Assembly (NCBI GenBank): GCA_021772985.1
Contig: JAJFKX010000016.1
Span: 1-43,980 of the forward strand
Reading direction: 5' to 3'
From: Gammaproteobacteria bacterium
Lineage (GTDB): Bacteria; Pseudomonadota; Gammaproteobacteria; Xanthomonadales; Wenzhouxiangellaceae
DNA: 43,980 nucleotides
This document shows positions 27,186 through 36,143 of this stretch, one piece after another; position 1 is the first letter of the stretch, and each line of letters opens with the position of its first letter. Both the position numbers and the translations under genes were made by a program. The notes beneath the pieces are model-generated. The model did not search any database and was not told where the DNA came from. It was given only the letters and a program-made list of their open reading frames with translations.

Positions 27186-27785
27186 ATGAATAAATATCGG
27201 CATACATGCCAGGCTTTCCTGGCTTTGAGTTTGCTTTTGCCGACTTTGGCATTGGCGGGTTGGCAACTGGACAGTAACAATGCATTGGTCAGCTTTGTTT
27301 CGATTAAAAACAATACCATCGCTGAGCTGCATCGTTTCGATGAGTTGCAAGGTGGAATCGATGCAAGCGGCAAAGCAACCGTCAATATTTCACTGGCATC
27401 GGTCAATACAGGTATTGAGATTCGTGATCAACGGTTACAGGAATTGTTATTTGATACGGCAAGTTTTCCGCAAGCTACCATCAGTACCCAACTTGACCAG
27501 CAATGGCTCAGCGCATTGTTGCCGGGTCAGCCACGTGCTTTGGATCTTGATTTTGTTGTTGCCGTGCATGGCAAACAGCAGACCATTTCTGCATTGGTCA
27601 GTCTGATTATTGATGCCAGGGGCAATCTGCATGTGGAATCAATGCAACCGATTTTATTGGATGCAGCGCAGTTCGGTTTGATTGAAGGAATTGGCAAACT
27701 GCAGGAGCTGGCTGCCTTACAGGCAATAGCTACGGCAGTGCCGGTCACTTTTGCTATGGTATTCAAACCGATACCAGCTGAATAA
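27186..27785 (+). CDS. YceI family periplasmic protein
   Basis: This is a 199-residue protein with a clear signal peptide (CQAFLALSLLLPTLALA-GW). The remainder has the YceI lipocalin-like pattern: LDSNNALVSFVSIKNNTIAE, then GKATVNISLASVNTGIEIRDQRLQEL and FDTASFPQATIS. Family members bind isoprenoid or similar hydrophobic ligands in a beta-barrel and are secreted to the periplasm. AGGAG stands at good distance from the ATG. A weak alternative is that it belongs with the zinc/metal genes downstream, but it is on the opposite strand to the ZnuD-like receptor. Confidence 0.88.
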   Translation: MNKYRHTCQAFLALSLLLPTLALAGWQLDSNNALVSFVSIKNNTIAELHRFDELQGGIDASGKATVNISLASVNTGIEIRDQRLQELLFDTASFPQATISTQLDQQWLSALLPGQPRALDLDFVVAVHGKQQTISALVSLIIDARGNLHVESMQPILLDAAQFGLIEGIGKLQELAALQAIATAVPVTFAMVFKPIPAE

Positions 27786-27792
27786 TCAGCTG

Positions 27793-28076
27793 TTAATTGC
27801 CGACTATCAGCGGGTTATTGTTAGCGAGAATCGCTTTCAGCTGAACGGCATCCAGCGGTAGTTCTTCCGATACATCTGGGCAGAATGCCTCTGCTGCCGT
27901 CTGGAACAGGCGGCCAGTTGGGTCAGTAGTGGCTACACCATACGATCAATGTCTATTTCGCGGATATGCTCAGCCAGTTTTGCATTGGCGTCAGGTGGTG
28001 ATCTGCTGCAATCTTCAAGCTGGCACCTTGCTTGGCAGCAAAAAGTACAAACGACATGCAAACCATAATGATTCTG
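27793..28076 (-). pseudogene. possible frameshifted gene remnant downstream of the TonB receptor
   Basis: Two overlapping minus-strand frames look coding but are broken. One runs 28076-27933 without a start codon and ends ...AKLAEHIREIDIDRMV. The other runs 27945-27793 and reads VATTDPTGRLFQTAAEAF then CPDVSEELPLDAVQLKA to a TAA. A one-base shift near 27935-27945 would join them into a plausible acidic protein C-terminus of about 95 residues. A third frame (28219-27953) is longer but unlike a protein in composition. I recognise no family. The stretch 27786-28229 otherwise contains no gene I can support. Confidence 0.35.
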
Positions 28077-28229
28077 CTAATAAAGCGGCTGGCTGCAAAA
28101 GGACAGCTGATTGATGGCATCCGGATGACTGGCTGTGATGTGGTTATGACTATGGATGCTACAGCCATGAAAAAATACCCAGTACTCAGCCTGTGTTGCC
28201 GGTTCATATTAGCCGGCATTACTCCATGA

Positions 28230-30326
28230 TCAGAAGAAAGCGCGTATTCCGCCGCTTAAGTTGATACCCGGCTGAGGAGCGAAACCTTTCAGGAAAGAGG
28301 TATGCACCCGTTGTTCTTCATCGGTCAGGTTGGTGCCTTTTACGAAGACTTCAATCTCGCTACTGCCAACAAAGAAGGTATAGGCGATATTGGCGGTGAG
28401 CATGTTGTAACCATCGGTAGTGGTCTCAAAGCTGGCGACGTTATCCCGTGATAAAACACGGTAATAATCGATATTGGCTCGAAGATTGCCCAGGTGCCAG
28501 TCAATGCCAGTGCCGATCCTTGTGGGTGAAAGACGGGGGATTTCATCACCATTGTCCAGTTCGGCCTGAACCATATCAGTGAACACGCTCCATTCAAAGT
28601 CACCCATTGAAGTGTTGTCGAACAAATAGCTGGCTTCAAATTCAAATCCGTAGAACTCGGCGTCCAGTTGACTCCAGATTCGCACCGGCAGACCATCTTC
28701 CACATCCGGCGTATCAGCAAGGAAAATAAAATCGTTTATATCGTTGTAAAACACATCTGCGCGCAAATGCAAATTGCCAACATATTTATGAATGCCGAGA
28801 TCAAAGTTGTTAGAGGTTTCTTCAATCAGATTGGAATTGCCTACTTCAAAGGTCTGTGTAGCCACATGCGGACCGTCAGAAAATAGTTCAGCCTGGTTGG
28901 GGCTGCGTTCAGAGCGCTGCCAGTTCAAACTGGCCTGCCATTCGGGAGAAAATTCCCAGATGGCTCCCAGACTGGTGGAGATAGCGGTGAAATCGCGGCT
29001 GTTGATCCCATCGACAGTCAAATTATCAAGCAGGGTTATATCGTCATTCTGCCAGCGCAATCCAGCGGATAGTTTAGTCTTACCCAGGCTCAGTTCCTCA
29101 ACCAGAAACAAGCCCAGCGATTCAGTGTTTGATGGTGGAATAAAGGCTTCGGCGCCGAATGCAATCAGATCATCATCCGAATACTGGATGCCGAATGCGC
29201 CTTTCAGGTTCCCGATATCACTATGTCTGATTTCCAGACGGGTTTCTGTATTGTCGATCAGGAATGTGGTGCCGATCTGATTACCTTCCAGCTCCTGGTG
29301 CTGATAGTCTGTCGTCGCCAGTTTGAAATTGATTTCCGAAATTCCGCGGAACGGACTAACTAAACCGCCCTTAAATTCATACCGTTCCTGGTCCAGATCG
29401 ATGCTGATACCGCCTTCTTCTTCAGCGCCGCCTGCTTCACCTTCTTCCTCTTCTTCCAGTTCAGCTGGAATACCGTACGCGGTATCGAAAGTTTTAAAGG
29501 CAAACCCGACATATCCCCAGTCACCGACAAACGAACCGCCAAAAGTGCCACCGCTGCTTTCAATAGCGCTATTTTCCAATGTGCCGGCTTCCTGTTCTGC
29601 TAACTCTTCAGTTGACAGCTCAGCAAGCAGAGACTCGCTCAAGGCAAAACCGGGAATTTCATAATCGCTGGTGTCGCGGTAAAAGCCATCAACATGAAAC
29701 TGAAAAGCCCCCAGTCCACCGTCCAATCGCACCACACCGGCAAACTCATCTGCTGCGGTGTTGCCGCGTAATTCAATCGCACCGCTGAAATCCTGCTGTT
29801 GCTCCGGAATACGGTTGTCAATAATGTTAATCGCGCCGGCACTGGCTGAGGAGCCATACAGCAGAGTAGCCGGCCCACGCAGCACTTCGATGCTGTTGAT
29901 CAGCAGCGGCTCAACGGATACGGCATGATCATCACTGATTGCAGAAGCATCCAGTGAGCCTAAGCCATCTTCCAGAATACGCACCCGCGATCCACCCAGT
30001 CCGCGGATAATTGGGCGACCGGCGCCAGGGCCGAAGTAACTGCTTTGGATGCCAAGCTCGGCCTGGAGGGTTTCGCCCAGGGTGGCCTCCTTGCGATCAT
30101 TCAGTTCTTCGCCGGTCAATATATCCACTGGTTGGGTGGAGTCGAGCGCGCTGCCGCCTAATGGATTGGCGTGGACCTGGATATTGTCGAGTTCTATCGC
30201 ATGGCTGTCATGCGGTGCATGAGTACTTTCGTCGGCAACGTTGTCTACAGTTTGTGCGAAAACAGCGGAGCCAGCCAGCAGAGCTGCCGCGATACTGACT
30301 GACAAGGTGGTTTTATGCATGGTCAT
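28230..30326 (-). CDS. TonB-dependent receptor, ZnuD-like (zinc uptake)
   Basis: This is a 698-residue outer-membrane receptor. It has a signal peptide (SIAAALLAGSAVFAQ), a His-rich stretch at 31-42 (ADESTHAPHDSH), and a plug domain from about 45 to 175 with GRPIIRGLGGSRVRILEDG, SAISDDHAVSVEPLL and EVLRGPATLLYGSSASAGAIN. A 22-strand barrel ends in the Phe-terminated GGIRAFF. The plug sequence pattern is that of ZnuD-type zinc receptors. Residues 289-304 form a Glu/Gly-rich acidic loop where other ZnuD proteins carry His/acidic metal-capture loops. A Zur-like palindrome lies just upstream, which supports zinc regulation. Transport of another metal or a metallophore cannot be excluded. Confidence 0.85.
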   Translation of the reverse strand: MTMHKTTLSVSIAAALLAGSAVFAQTVDNVADESTHAPHDSHAIELDNIQVHANPLGGSALDSTQPVDILTGEELNDRKEATLGETLQAELGIQSSYFGPGAGRPIIRGLGGSRVRILEDGLGSLDASAISDDHAVSVEPLLINSIEVLRGPATLLYGSSASAGAINIIDNRIPEQQQDFSGAIELRGNTAADEFAGVVRLDGGLGAFQFHVDGFYRDTSDYEIPGFALSESLLAELSTEELAEQEAGTLENSAIESSGGTFGGSFVGDWGYVGFAFKTFDTAYGIPAELEEEEEGEAGGAEEEGGISIDLDQERYEFKGGLVSPFRGISEINFKLATTDYQHQELEGNQIGTTFLIDNTETRLEIRHSDIGNLKGAFGIQYSDDDLIAFGAEAFIPPSNTESLGLFLVEELSLGKTKLSAGLRWQNDDITLLDNLTVDGINSRDFTAISTSLGAIWEFSPEWQASLNWQRSERSPNQAELFSDGPHVATQTFEVGNSNLIEETSNNFDLGIHKYVGNLHLRADVFYNDINDFIFLADTPDVEDGLPVRIWSQLDAEFYGFEFEASYLFDNTSMGDFEWSVFTDMVQAELDNGDEIPRLSPTRIGTGIDWHLGNLRANIDYYRVLSRDNVASFETTTDGYNMLTANIAYTFFVGSSEIEVFVKGTNLTDEEQRVHTSFLKGFAPQPGINLSGGIRAFF

Positions 30327-30346
30327 GATCTTAATGGGTAAGGTTT

Positions 30347-30363
30347 TGTAATGTTATTACATT
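30347..30363. promoter_or_regulatory. Zur-like palindrome upstream of the ZnuD-like gene
   Basis: TGTAATGTTATTACA at 30347-30361 has perfect six-base arms around GTT. The slightly wider AATGTTATTACATT matches its own reverse complement at 12 of 14 positions. It resembles the ATGTTATANTATAACAT core of gammaproteobacterial Zur boxes and lies 21 bp before the receptor ATG, where repressor binding would block transcription. It could also serve the divergent gene at 30410. Confidence 0.5.
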
Positions 30364-30409
30364 CTGTTTATTTGTCAAACGGCTCATCGCGTAGTTGTGG
30401 CCATTTAGC

Positions 30410-31051
30410 GTGAGGATAATTTTTTTATATTGGCTGTTAATTCTTGCAGATGCAGTAAGCGCGCAGAGTTCAGTAGATCAAAACCGTATCCACCAGCTCT
30501 CTCCAATTTCTATAACATCTGAAGAGTTCAAGCTGGCTGATTTGCCGGATGGCAGACAGCCACTGGTCACGATTGACAGCTTGCCTGATAGCCCGCATCT
30601 GGAATTGTCTGCTGTGATTAGAGTAGCTGCGCCGCCAGCTTTGGTTTGGGACATACTGGTTGATTGCAGGGAAGCGCTTAAATACGTGCCGGATATTCGT
30701 GAATGTGAGGTGTTGCAAAGTGGTGTTGATCTGCAGGGTAATGTTTTTGATATAACCCGGCATCGGATCAAACCCTATTTTTTTCTGCCGGGTGTCAACA
30801 GTATTTTCCGGGCCAACTATTACCGACCCCACCAAATTGAATTTTATCGCCAGGGTGGTGATCTGGAATTTTTTCGCGGGAACTGGCGTTTTTTTGAAAT
30901 AGATGCTAATGAAACTTTGTTGCATTATCAGGCCACAGTCGATTTACACAAACGCTTAAGTCCGCAGAGTGAGCTCAGAACATTACGCCGAAATTTGCCG
31001 AAGATGTTGAAGCGTTTACGCCGACAGGCTGAAACAGCCGATCAAGAATAA
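30410..31051 (+). CDS. SRPBCC (polyketide cyclase/START-like) protein with signal peptide
   Basis: This is a roughly 213-residue protein with an N-terminal hydrophobic segment (IIFLYWLLILADAVSAQS) that looks like a cleaved signal. A START/Coq10-like SRPBCC domain follows: LELSAVIRVAAPPALVWDILVDC, then YVPDIRECEVLQ and GNWRFFEIDANETLLHYQATV. Such helix-grip domains bind hydrophobic ligands. I chose the GTG at 30410 because the signal peptide starts there; an in-frame TTG at 30395 is the only earlier option. It is divergent from the ZnuD-like receptor. Confidence 0.7.
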   Translation: MRIIFLYWLLILADAVSAQSSVDQNRIHQLSPISITSEEFKLADLPDGRQPLVTIDSLPDSPHLELSAVIRVAAPPALVWDILVDCREALKYVPDIRECEVLQSGVDLQGNVFDITRHRIKPYFFLPGVNSIFRANYYRPHQIEFYRQGGDLEFFRGNWRFFEIDANETLLHYQATVDLHKRLSPQSELRTLRRNLPKMLKRLRRQAETADQE

Positions 31052-31157
31052 GTGCAAAGCACATGGCAGGTGCACATTAGCCTGAACATGCGTATGATCT
31101 GCCTGACTTCTCTACCGAATTAACTTATCCAGTATTTGGATCGATGCCTAACCGGTA

Positions 31158-32477
31158 ATGGAAAATCCCGCAGCAGTAGCCAATTCCCAAAGCCTGTTTC
31201 GCCGTCTGGTGGATTATCAGCCGGGCGAATTGACCAGGCTGTTGTGGTCGTTTGGTTATTTTTTCCTGTTGTTGTGCGGTTACTTTATGTTGCGACCGGT
31301 GCGTGAAGCACTGGCAGTGGCTGGAGGAGCGGAGCATATACCCAAATTATTTACTGCAACCTTTTTAGTGATGTTGCTGATCACGCCGTTGTTTGGGTGG
31401 CTGGTAGCGCGTTATCCACGACGAATATTTTTGCCCATCGTCTATGTTTTTTTTGTTGCCAATTTGTTGCTGTTCTACGGGCTGTTTAAGGCATTTCCGG
31501 ATCAGGCTTGGCTGTTTTTTACGTTCTTTGTCTGGATCAGTGTTTTCAATCTGTTTGTGGTGTCCGTGTTTTGGAGTTTTATGGCGGACATATTTGATCC
31601 AAACCAGGGACAACGATTGTTCGGTTTCATAGCAGGTGGCGGCAGCCTTGGCGCATTGCTCGGACCCAATCTGACTCGCTGGCTGGTGCCGACGATTGGT
31701 ACCGCAAACCTGTTGCTGGTAGCCGCCGGGATCATCAGCGTGGCGACCCTGGTGATTTTATATTTACAGGTATTGACCACGCGTACAGCAGTCAATACCG
31801 AACCTCAAGCTGGAACAGCAGTTAATCAGCCGCTGCTCACGGGCGAGAACAAAATTGGTGGCAGCATCTGGGCAGGTATGCGGGATGTATGGCGATCGCC
31901 GTATCTTAAAATGGTTGTGGCAATGATGGTTGCGCACAATTTACTGGCAGGGTTTTTGTATAACCTGCGTGGCAGAATTGCCGAGCAGCAGGTGCATGGT
32001 ATTGATCAGCTAACCCAGTTTATGGCGCAAATAGATGCCAACGTCAATCTGATTGCGATTATCCTGCAGCTGTTGGTTACTCCACGTCTGGTCAAGCATC
32101 TGCGTATGGCAAAAACACTAATGAGCGTACCCATATTATTAATGGTAGGTTTTAGTGTGTTCTCCGGCATGCCGATATTGGCGACCGTAGTTTTGGCTCA
32201 GGTACTGCAGCGCAGTACCAATTATGGTGTGCTTGGGCCTACCAAGGAAATGTTGTTCACCGTGGTAGACAGGGAAACCAAATACAAAGCTAAAAACTTT
32301 ATTGATACCGCAGTATACCGTGGTGCCGATGTGATGGCCGGCTGGTTGTTCGCAGGGTTGATGGCATTGGGGATGAGTTTTTCCGGGGTTGGTTTGGTCG
32401 CATTGCCGATTGCGCTGATCTGGGCCTGGCTGGCATGGCGTTTGGGCCGAGGTTACCAGCAACGGGTCGATCAGTAG
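31158..32477 (+). CDS. ATP/ADP-antiporter-like (NTP/NDP exchange) membrane protein
   Basis: This 439-residue, very hydrophobic protein has about 12 membrane spans. The start, LLWSFGYFFLLLCGYFMLRPVREALAV in pieces, together with TPLFGWLVARYPRR, SVFWSFMADIFDP and GQRLFGFIAGGGSLGALLGP, is typical of the MFS-like branch related to the nucleotide (ATP:ADP) carriers of intracellular bacteria. Homologues are also common in free-living marine bacteria, where the substrate is unknown. QRSTNYGVLGPTKEMLFTVV and YKAKNFIDTAVYRGAD near the C-terminal third are also family landmarks. No partner gene is obvious; the Bat operon starts 165 bp downstream. Confidence 0.8.
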   Translation: MENPAAVANSQSLFRRLVDYQPGELTRLLWSFGYFFLLLCGYFMLRPVREALAVAGGAEHIPKLFTATFLVMLLITPLFGWLVARYPRRIFLPIVYVFFVANLLLFYGLFKAFPDQAWLFFTFFVWISVFNLFVVSVFWSFMADIFDPNQGQRLFGFIAGGGSLGALLGPNLTRWLVPTIGTANLLLVAAGIISVATLVILYLQVLTTRTAVNTEPQAGTAVNQPLLTGENKIGGSIWAGMRDVWRSPYLKMVVAMMVAHNLLAGFLYNLRGRIAEQQVHGIDQLTQFMAQIDANVNLIAIILQLLVTPRLVKHLRMAKTLMSVPILLMVGFSVFSGMPILATVVLAQVLQRSTNYGVLGPTKEMLFTVVDRETKYKAKNFIDTAVYRGADVMAGWLFAGLMALGMSFSGVGLVALPIALIWAWLAWRLGRGYQQRVDQ

Positions 32478-32641
32478 CAGTTATTCATGGGTTTTGGGGT
32501 GCCGATTTGGAACCCTGATTTTGATCTGAGGTCATACAGCGCGATTGCCGCGATAACAAGTATTGAATTGATCGGTAATCGTTAACATAACAAGTGTCGT
32601 GAACCTGCATTGGGCAGGCTATTACGGAGTAATTCAAGAAG

Positions 32642-33655
32642 ATGTCAGACCAACAAATTGCGGCCACGCAGGATAATAACCAACGATCAACAGCCTTTGT
32701 CGCCATGCAGCAACTTAGAGAGGAGGTTGGGCGTTGTATCATTGGGCAACAGCTATTGGTGGATCGTCTGTTGATTGCATTGCTGGCCGATGGGCACTTA
32801 TTGGTGGAAGGTGCGCCTGGTCTGGCTAAAACCACTGCTATTAAAGCCATTGGTGATCGCATTGAAGGTGATTTTCACCGCATTCAGTTCACCCCGGATT
32901 TACTACCGGCTGATTTGACCGGTACAGAAATTTACCGACCCCAGGAAGCCTGTTTTGAGTTTCAAAAAGGTCCTGTGTTTCATAATTTGATTTTGGCTGA
33001 TGAAGTCAATCGGGCGCCCGCCAAAGTGCAATCGGCATTGTTGGAAGCGATGGGTGAACACCAGGTGACGGTCGGTCGGGTAACCTACCCATTACCCAAA
33101 TTGTTTCTGGTTATGGCCACTCAAAATCCGATCGAGCAGGAAGGGACTTACCCGTTGCCTGAAGCTCAATTGGATAGGTTCCTGATGCACGTCACCATCG
33201 GGTATCCTGATGTCAGTGCGGAAAACGATATTCTGGCATTGGCCCGTCGCCAGGCGCGGGAACAGCTGGGTGAAGTTGAGCCAGTTGCTGCCGTGTTGGA
33301 TCAGGTAACCATGTTTGCCGCCCAGGAAGAGGTTCTGGATTTATACCTGGCGCCACAACTGCAGGAGTATCTGGTGCAATTAATTCTGGCGACCCGTGAT
33401 GCATCAGCCTATGGCGACCAGTTGGTGCGTTGGATCAGTTATGGCGCAAGCCCGCGAGGCACCATTGCACTGGATCGATGTGCCCGTGCACATGCCTGGC
33501 TGAATGGCCGTGATTATGTTTCGCCGGAAGATATTCAGGCGGTGGCTGCTGATGTATTGCGGCATCGCGTGCTGCTTTCATTTGAAGCTGAAGCCGATGG
33601 GGTTACCTCAGATCAGGTAATTGCCGAGTTATTGCAACTTATCCCAGTACCCTGA
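32642..33655 (+). CDS. MoxR family AAA+ ATPase
   Basis: This 337-residue MoxR ATPase has Walker A GAPGLAKTTAIKAI near residues 58-71, Walker B LILADEVNRAPAKVQSALLEAM and sensor/arginine region VMATQNPIEQEGTYPLPEAQLDRFLM, followed by the C-terminal lid. MoxR proteins act as chaperone-like ATPases that load or activate partner VWA proteins. It is the first gene of an operon with DUF58, DUF4381, two VWA proteins and BatD, the classical arrangement. A GGAG ribosome-binding site lies 12 bases before the ATG. Confidence 0.93.
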   Translation: MSDQQIAATQDNNQRSTAFVAMQQLREEVGRCIIGQQLLVDRLLIALLADGHLLVEGAPGLAKTTAIKAIGDRIEGDFHRIQFTPDLLPADLTGTEIYRPQEACFEFQKGPVFHNLILADEVNRAPAKVQSALLEAMGEHQVTVGRVTYPLPKLFLVMATQNPIEQEGTYPLPEAQLDRFLMHVTIGYPDVSAENDILALARRQAREQLGEVEPVAAVLDQVTMFAAQEEVLDLYLAPQLQEYLVQLILATRDASAYGDQLVRWISYGASPRGTIALDRCARAHAWLNGRDYVSPEDIQAVAADVLRHRVLLSFEAEADGVTSDQVIAELLQLIPVP

Positions 33656-33694
33656 TTGCGAGATTGTGCATGTTGATGCAGGTCCAATAGGCTG

Positions 33695-34639
33695 ATGGAA
33701 GCATCTCGGACACAGCCGGTATCCGGTATTTATCCGCAGGCAGATGACTTGATCAGTCTGCGCTTTGCCGCCCGTGGCTTGTCCTTGATGCCACAACGCC
33801 CGGTCAGCGCCACTACTGCCGGGGTTTACAGGTCGCGCTTTCGTGGCCGCGGCGTTGATTATCTGGAATCACGCAGCTACCAGCCGGGTGATGATATTCG
33901 CAACATGGATTGGCGGGTAACTGCGCGCAGCGGCAAGCCGCATACCAAAATGTTTCAGGAAGAACGTGAACGGCCGGTGATCGTGCTGCTGGATTGCGGG
34001 CCCAGTATGTTTTTTGGCACTCAATGCTCCCTGAAGTCCATTTTTGCAGCACGTTTGGCGGCTTGTGTCGGTTGGGCTGCAGTGCAACATGGTGATCGTA
34101 TCGGTGCGTTTGGTTTTGCAGCGGACCGGCACCAGGAAATGCGGCCGGTGGGCAGCAGGCGAGGGGCTTTGGCCCTGATCAGACATCTGATTAAATGGTA
34201 TCAGCCACCCACCGGTGGTGATGCGCTGGCGGCGCACAGCGTCGAGCAGGCCGGTCAGGCGCTGACGGATGCGTTAAAGCGTCTGCGGCATGTCGCACGG
34301 CCCGGCAGTTTGGTGGTGATGATCAGTGACTTTTATGGCATCAACCCCGATACGCGCCGACATTTATCCCGCTTGCGCAACCACAATGATGTGGTGGCCT
34401 GCCAAATTTACGACCCGATCGAAATGCAGCCGCCGCCAGCCGGGGTTTATCCGATCAGCAATGGCCAACAGCATGGCATGTTGAACACCCGCGGGCAGCG
34501 TGCCCAGCAGCGTTATCAGGACTATATCAACGATCATTTTGAGCAGCTGAAACAGGTGAACCGTCAATTGGGGATACCGTTGCAGCGGGCCTCTACCACG
34601 GATGATCCATTGAGCATTATTAAGCAGTTATTTTGCTGA
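33695..34639 (+). CDS. DUF58 domain protein
   Basis: This 314-residue protein has the DUF58 core: GRGVDYLESRSYQPGDDIRN, MDWRVTARSGKPHTKMFQEE, then a VWA-like strand VIVLLDCGPSMFFGT with a degenerate MIDAS motif and LVVMISDFYG. DUF58 proteins nearly always follow moxR and are thought to be cytoplasmic partners of the MoxR ATPase. The stop overlaps the next ATG in the sequence TGATG, so the genes are translationally coupled. Confidence 0.9.
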   Translation: MEASRTQPVSGIYPQADDLISLRFAARGLSLMPQRPVSATTAGVYRSRFRGRGVDYLESRSYQPGDDIRNMDWRVTARSGKPHTKMFQEERERPVIVLLDCGPSMFFGTQCSLKSIFAARLAACVGWAAVQHGDRIGAFGFAADRHQEMRPVGSRRGALALIRHLIKWYQPPTGGDALAAHSVEQAGQALTDALKRLRHVARPGSLVVMISDFYGINPDTRRHLSRLRNHNDVVACQIYDPIEMQPPPAGVYPISNGQQHGMLNTRGQRAQQRYQDYINDHFEQLKQVNRQLGIPLQRASTTDDPLSIIKQLFC

Positions 34640-35118
34640 TGAATCCATTGGCTGAATTAAATGACATCCATGCAGCGCCAGACCCGGGGTTTTGGCCATT
34701 GGCACCCGGCTGGTGGGTGGCGATGGTGTTATTGATAGTGATTGGAATGACGATAAGTTATTTGCTTCGCCGCTATCGGCTACAGCGCCGTCGTCAGGCG
34801 ATATTGGATAAATTTGAAGCCGTGTTTGCCCGTTATCAAGATGCTGCTGATACTGTCAGCCTGGCGGCCGATTTGCATCAATTGATCCGGCGTTTAATGC
34901 TGGCCTGCGGTGATCGGCAACAGATCGGCCTGGTCGGCGATGCTTTTCTGGGTTTTCTGGATCAAGCATCTGATGGTGCACCGTTCAGCGAGGGTGCGGG
35001 ACGGGCGTTGCTGGATTGGCCTTACCGGCCGGTTGATCAAGTTGATAGCTCACTGGACGCGCAGGCATTGTACGCTGCCGTGCTGCAATGGGCTCAGCAA
35101 AGGGTTTGGGCGGCCTGA
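34639..35118 (+). CDS. DUF4381 membrane protein of the Bat operon
   Basis: This is a 159-residue protein with one membrane span (WWVAMVLLIVIGMTISYLL) near residues 25-45, a basic juxtamembrane segment (RRYRLQRRRQAI) and a small helical cytoplasmic domain. This is the DUF4381 pattern, always seen between DUF58 and VWA genes. I chose the ATG at 34639, which overlaps the DUF58 stop; a TTG two codons earlier is less likely. The 3' end overlaps the next ATG by one base. Confidence 0.85.
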   Translation: MNPLAELNDIHAAPDPGFWPLAPGWWVAMVLLIVIGMTISYLLRRYRLQRRRQAILDKFEAVFARYQDAADTVSLAADLHQLIRRLMLACGDRQQIGLVGDAFLGFLDQASDGAPFSEGAGRALLDWPYRPVDQVDSSLDAQALYAAVLQWAQQRVWAA

Positions 35119-36143
35119 TGTTTTTTGATCTGGATTGGGCACAGCTCGGCTGGAATGAGTTTGCCTGGCCATGGGCATTCGCGGCAGTGCTATTGCCGTT
35201 GCTGGTCCGTTTGTTACCCAAAGCCAGACAGTCTGGAGCAACAGCACTGCGGGTGCCGTTTTATTCAGCACTGGTATCCAGCAGACAGCTGGTAGGCTCA
35301 GCACACCGAGTGATCAGGATATTGGTATTGTGTGCCTGGCTGTTATTAATACTGGCTGCCGCACGTCCGCAGCATGTCGGGGAAAGAATTGAATTGCCGG
35401 TGTCTGGCCGCGACTTATTGATGGCGGTAGATATTTCCGGAAGTATGCGCCAGGACGATATGGTTTTTCAGGGGCGCAGGGTAACCCGCCTGACTGCCGT
35501 AAAAGCTGTTGCCAGTGAGTTTCTGAGCCGCCGGATTGGTGACCGTCTGGGTTTGATTTTGTTTGGTACTCAGGCTTATCTGCAAACCCCACTGACCTTT
35601 GACCGGGAAACGATACTGACTTTGTTGGGTGAAGCACAGATTGGCCTGGCGGGGCAGGAGACCGCCATTGGTGATGCATTGGGACTGGCGTTGAAGCATT
35701 TGCAACAGGTTGAGGGTGAGCAAAAGGTATTGATTTTGCTGACCGACGGAGCAAATACCACTGGCTCGGTAGAGCCATTGGAAGCTGCCAGGCTGGCAGC
35801 ATCGGAAGGGCTGACTGTATATACCATCGGCATCGGTGCAGATCAGCAGCAGCTCAACAGTTTATTTGGCGCGCGCTTGCGTAATAATCTGGCCGATCTT
35901 GATGAGCCGACTCTGCAACAGATTGCCGCATTAACCGGGGGGCAGTATTTTCGGGCCAAATCTCTGGGGGATTTACAGTCAATCTATGCCCGACTGGATG
36001 CATTGGAAGCCGTCACCAGCGAGCCGGAAATTTTTCGACCAATCAGCGAGCGTTATTACTGGCCGTTAGGTACCGCATTAATTTTAGCCCTATTCATTAT
36101 GTTGCTGCAGATACGTGGTATTGGGGTACAGCATGCTGACTGA
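35118..36143 (+). CDS. BatA-like VWA domain membrane protein
   Basis: This is a roughly 341-residue protein with N-terminal membrane spans (WPWAFAAVLLPLLVRLLP, IRILVLCAWLLLILAA), a VWA domain with intact MIDAS motif DISGSM near residue 85, LLTDGAN, and a last membrane span (YYWPLGTALILALFIMLLQ). In Bat (Bacteroides aerotolerance-type) operons these proteins are exposed to the periplasm. The ATG at 35118 is within the TGATG junction with DUF4381. An in-frame ATG at 35088 lies inside the previous gene and adds ten unlikely residues. The 3' end overlaps the next gene by 11 bp. Confidence 0.9.
   Translation: MFFDLDWAQLGWNEFAWPWAFAAVLLPLLVRLLPKARQSGATALRVPFYSALVSSRQLVGSAHRVIRILVLCAWLLLILAAARPQHVGERIELPVSGRDLLMAVDISGSMRQDDMVFQGRRVTRLTAVKAVASEFLSRRIGDRLGLILFGTQAYLQTPLTFDRETILTLLGEAQIGLAGQETAIGDALGLALKHLQQVEGEQKVLILLTDGANTTGSVEPLEAARLAASEGLTVYTIGIGADQQQLNSLFGARLRNNLADLDEPTLQQIAALTGGQYFRAKSLGDLQSIYARLDALEAVTSEPEIFRPISERYYWPLGTALILALFIMLLQIRGIGVQHAD

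Noticed and set aside
28032-28229. Plus-strand 65-residue frame between YceI and the TonB receptor
   Set aside because: Composition is not protein-like and it lacks a ribosome-binding site; it is antisense to the possible gene remnant.
29323-29664. Plus-strand frame through the TonB-dependent receptor with a Ser/Pro-rich translation
   Set aside because: It is the shadow of the Glu-rich acidic loop on the minus strand; composition follows the real gene and no ribosome-binding site precedes it.
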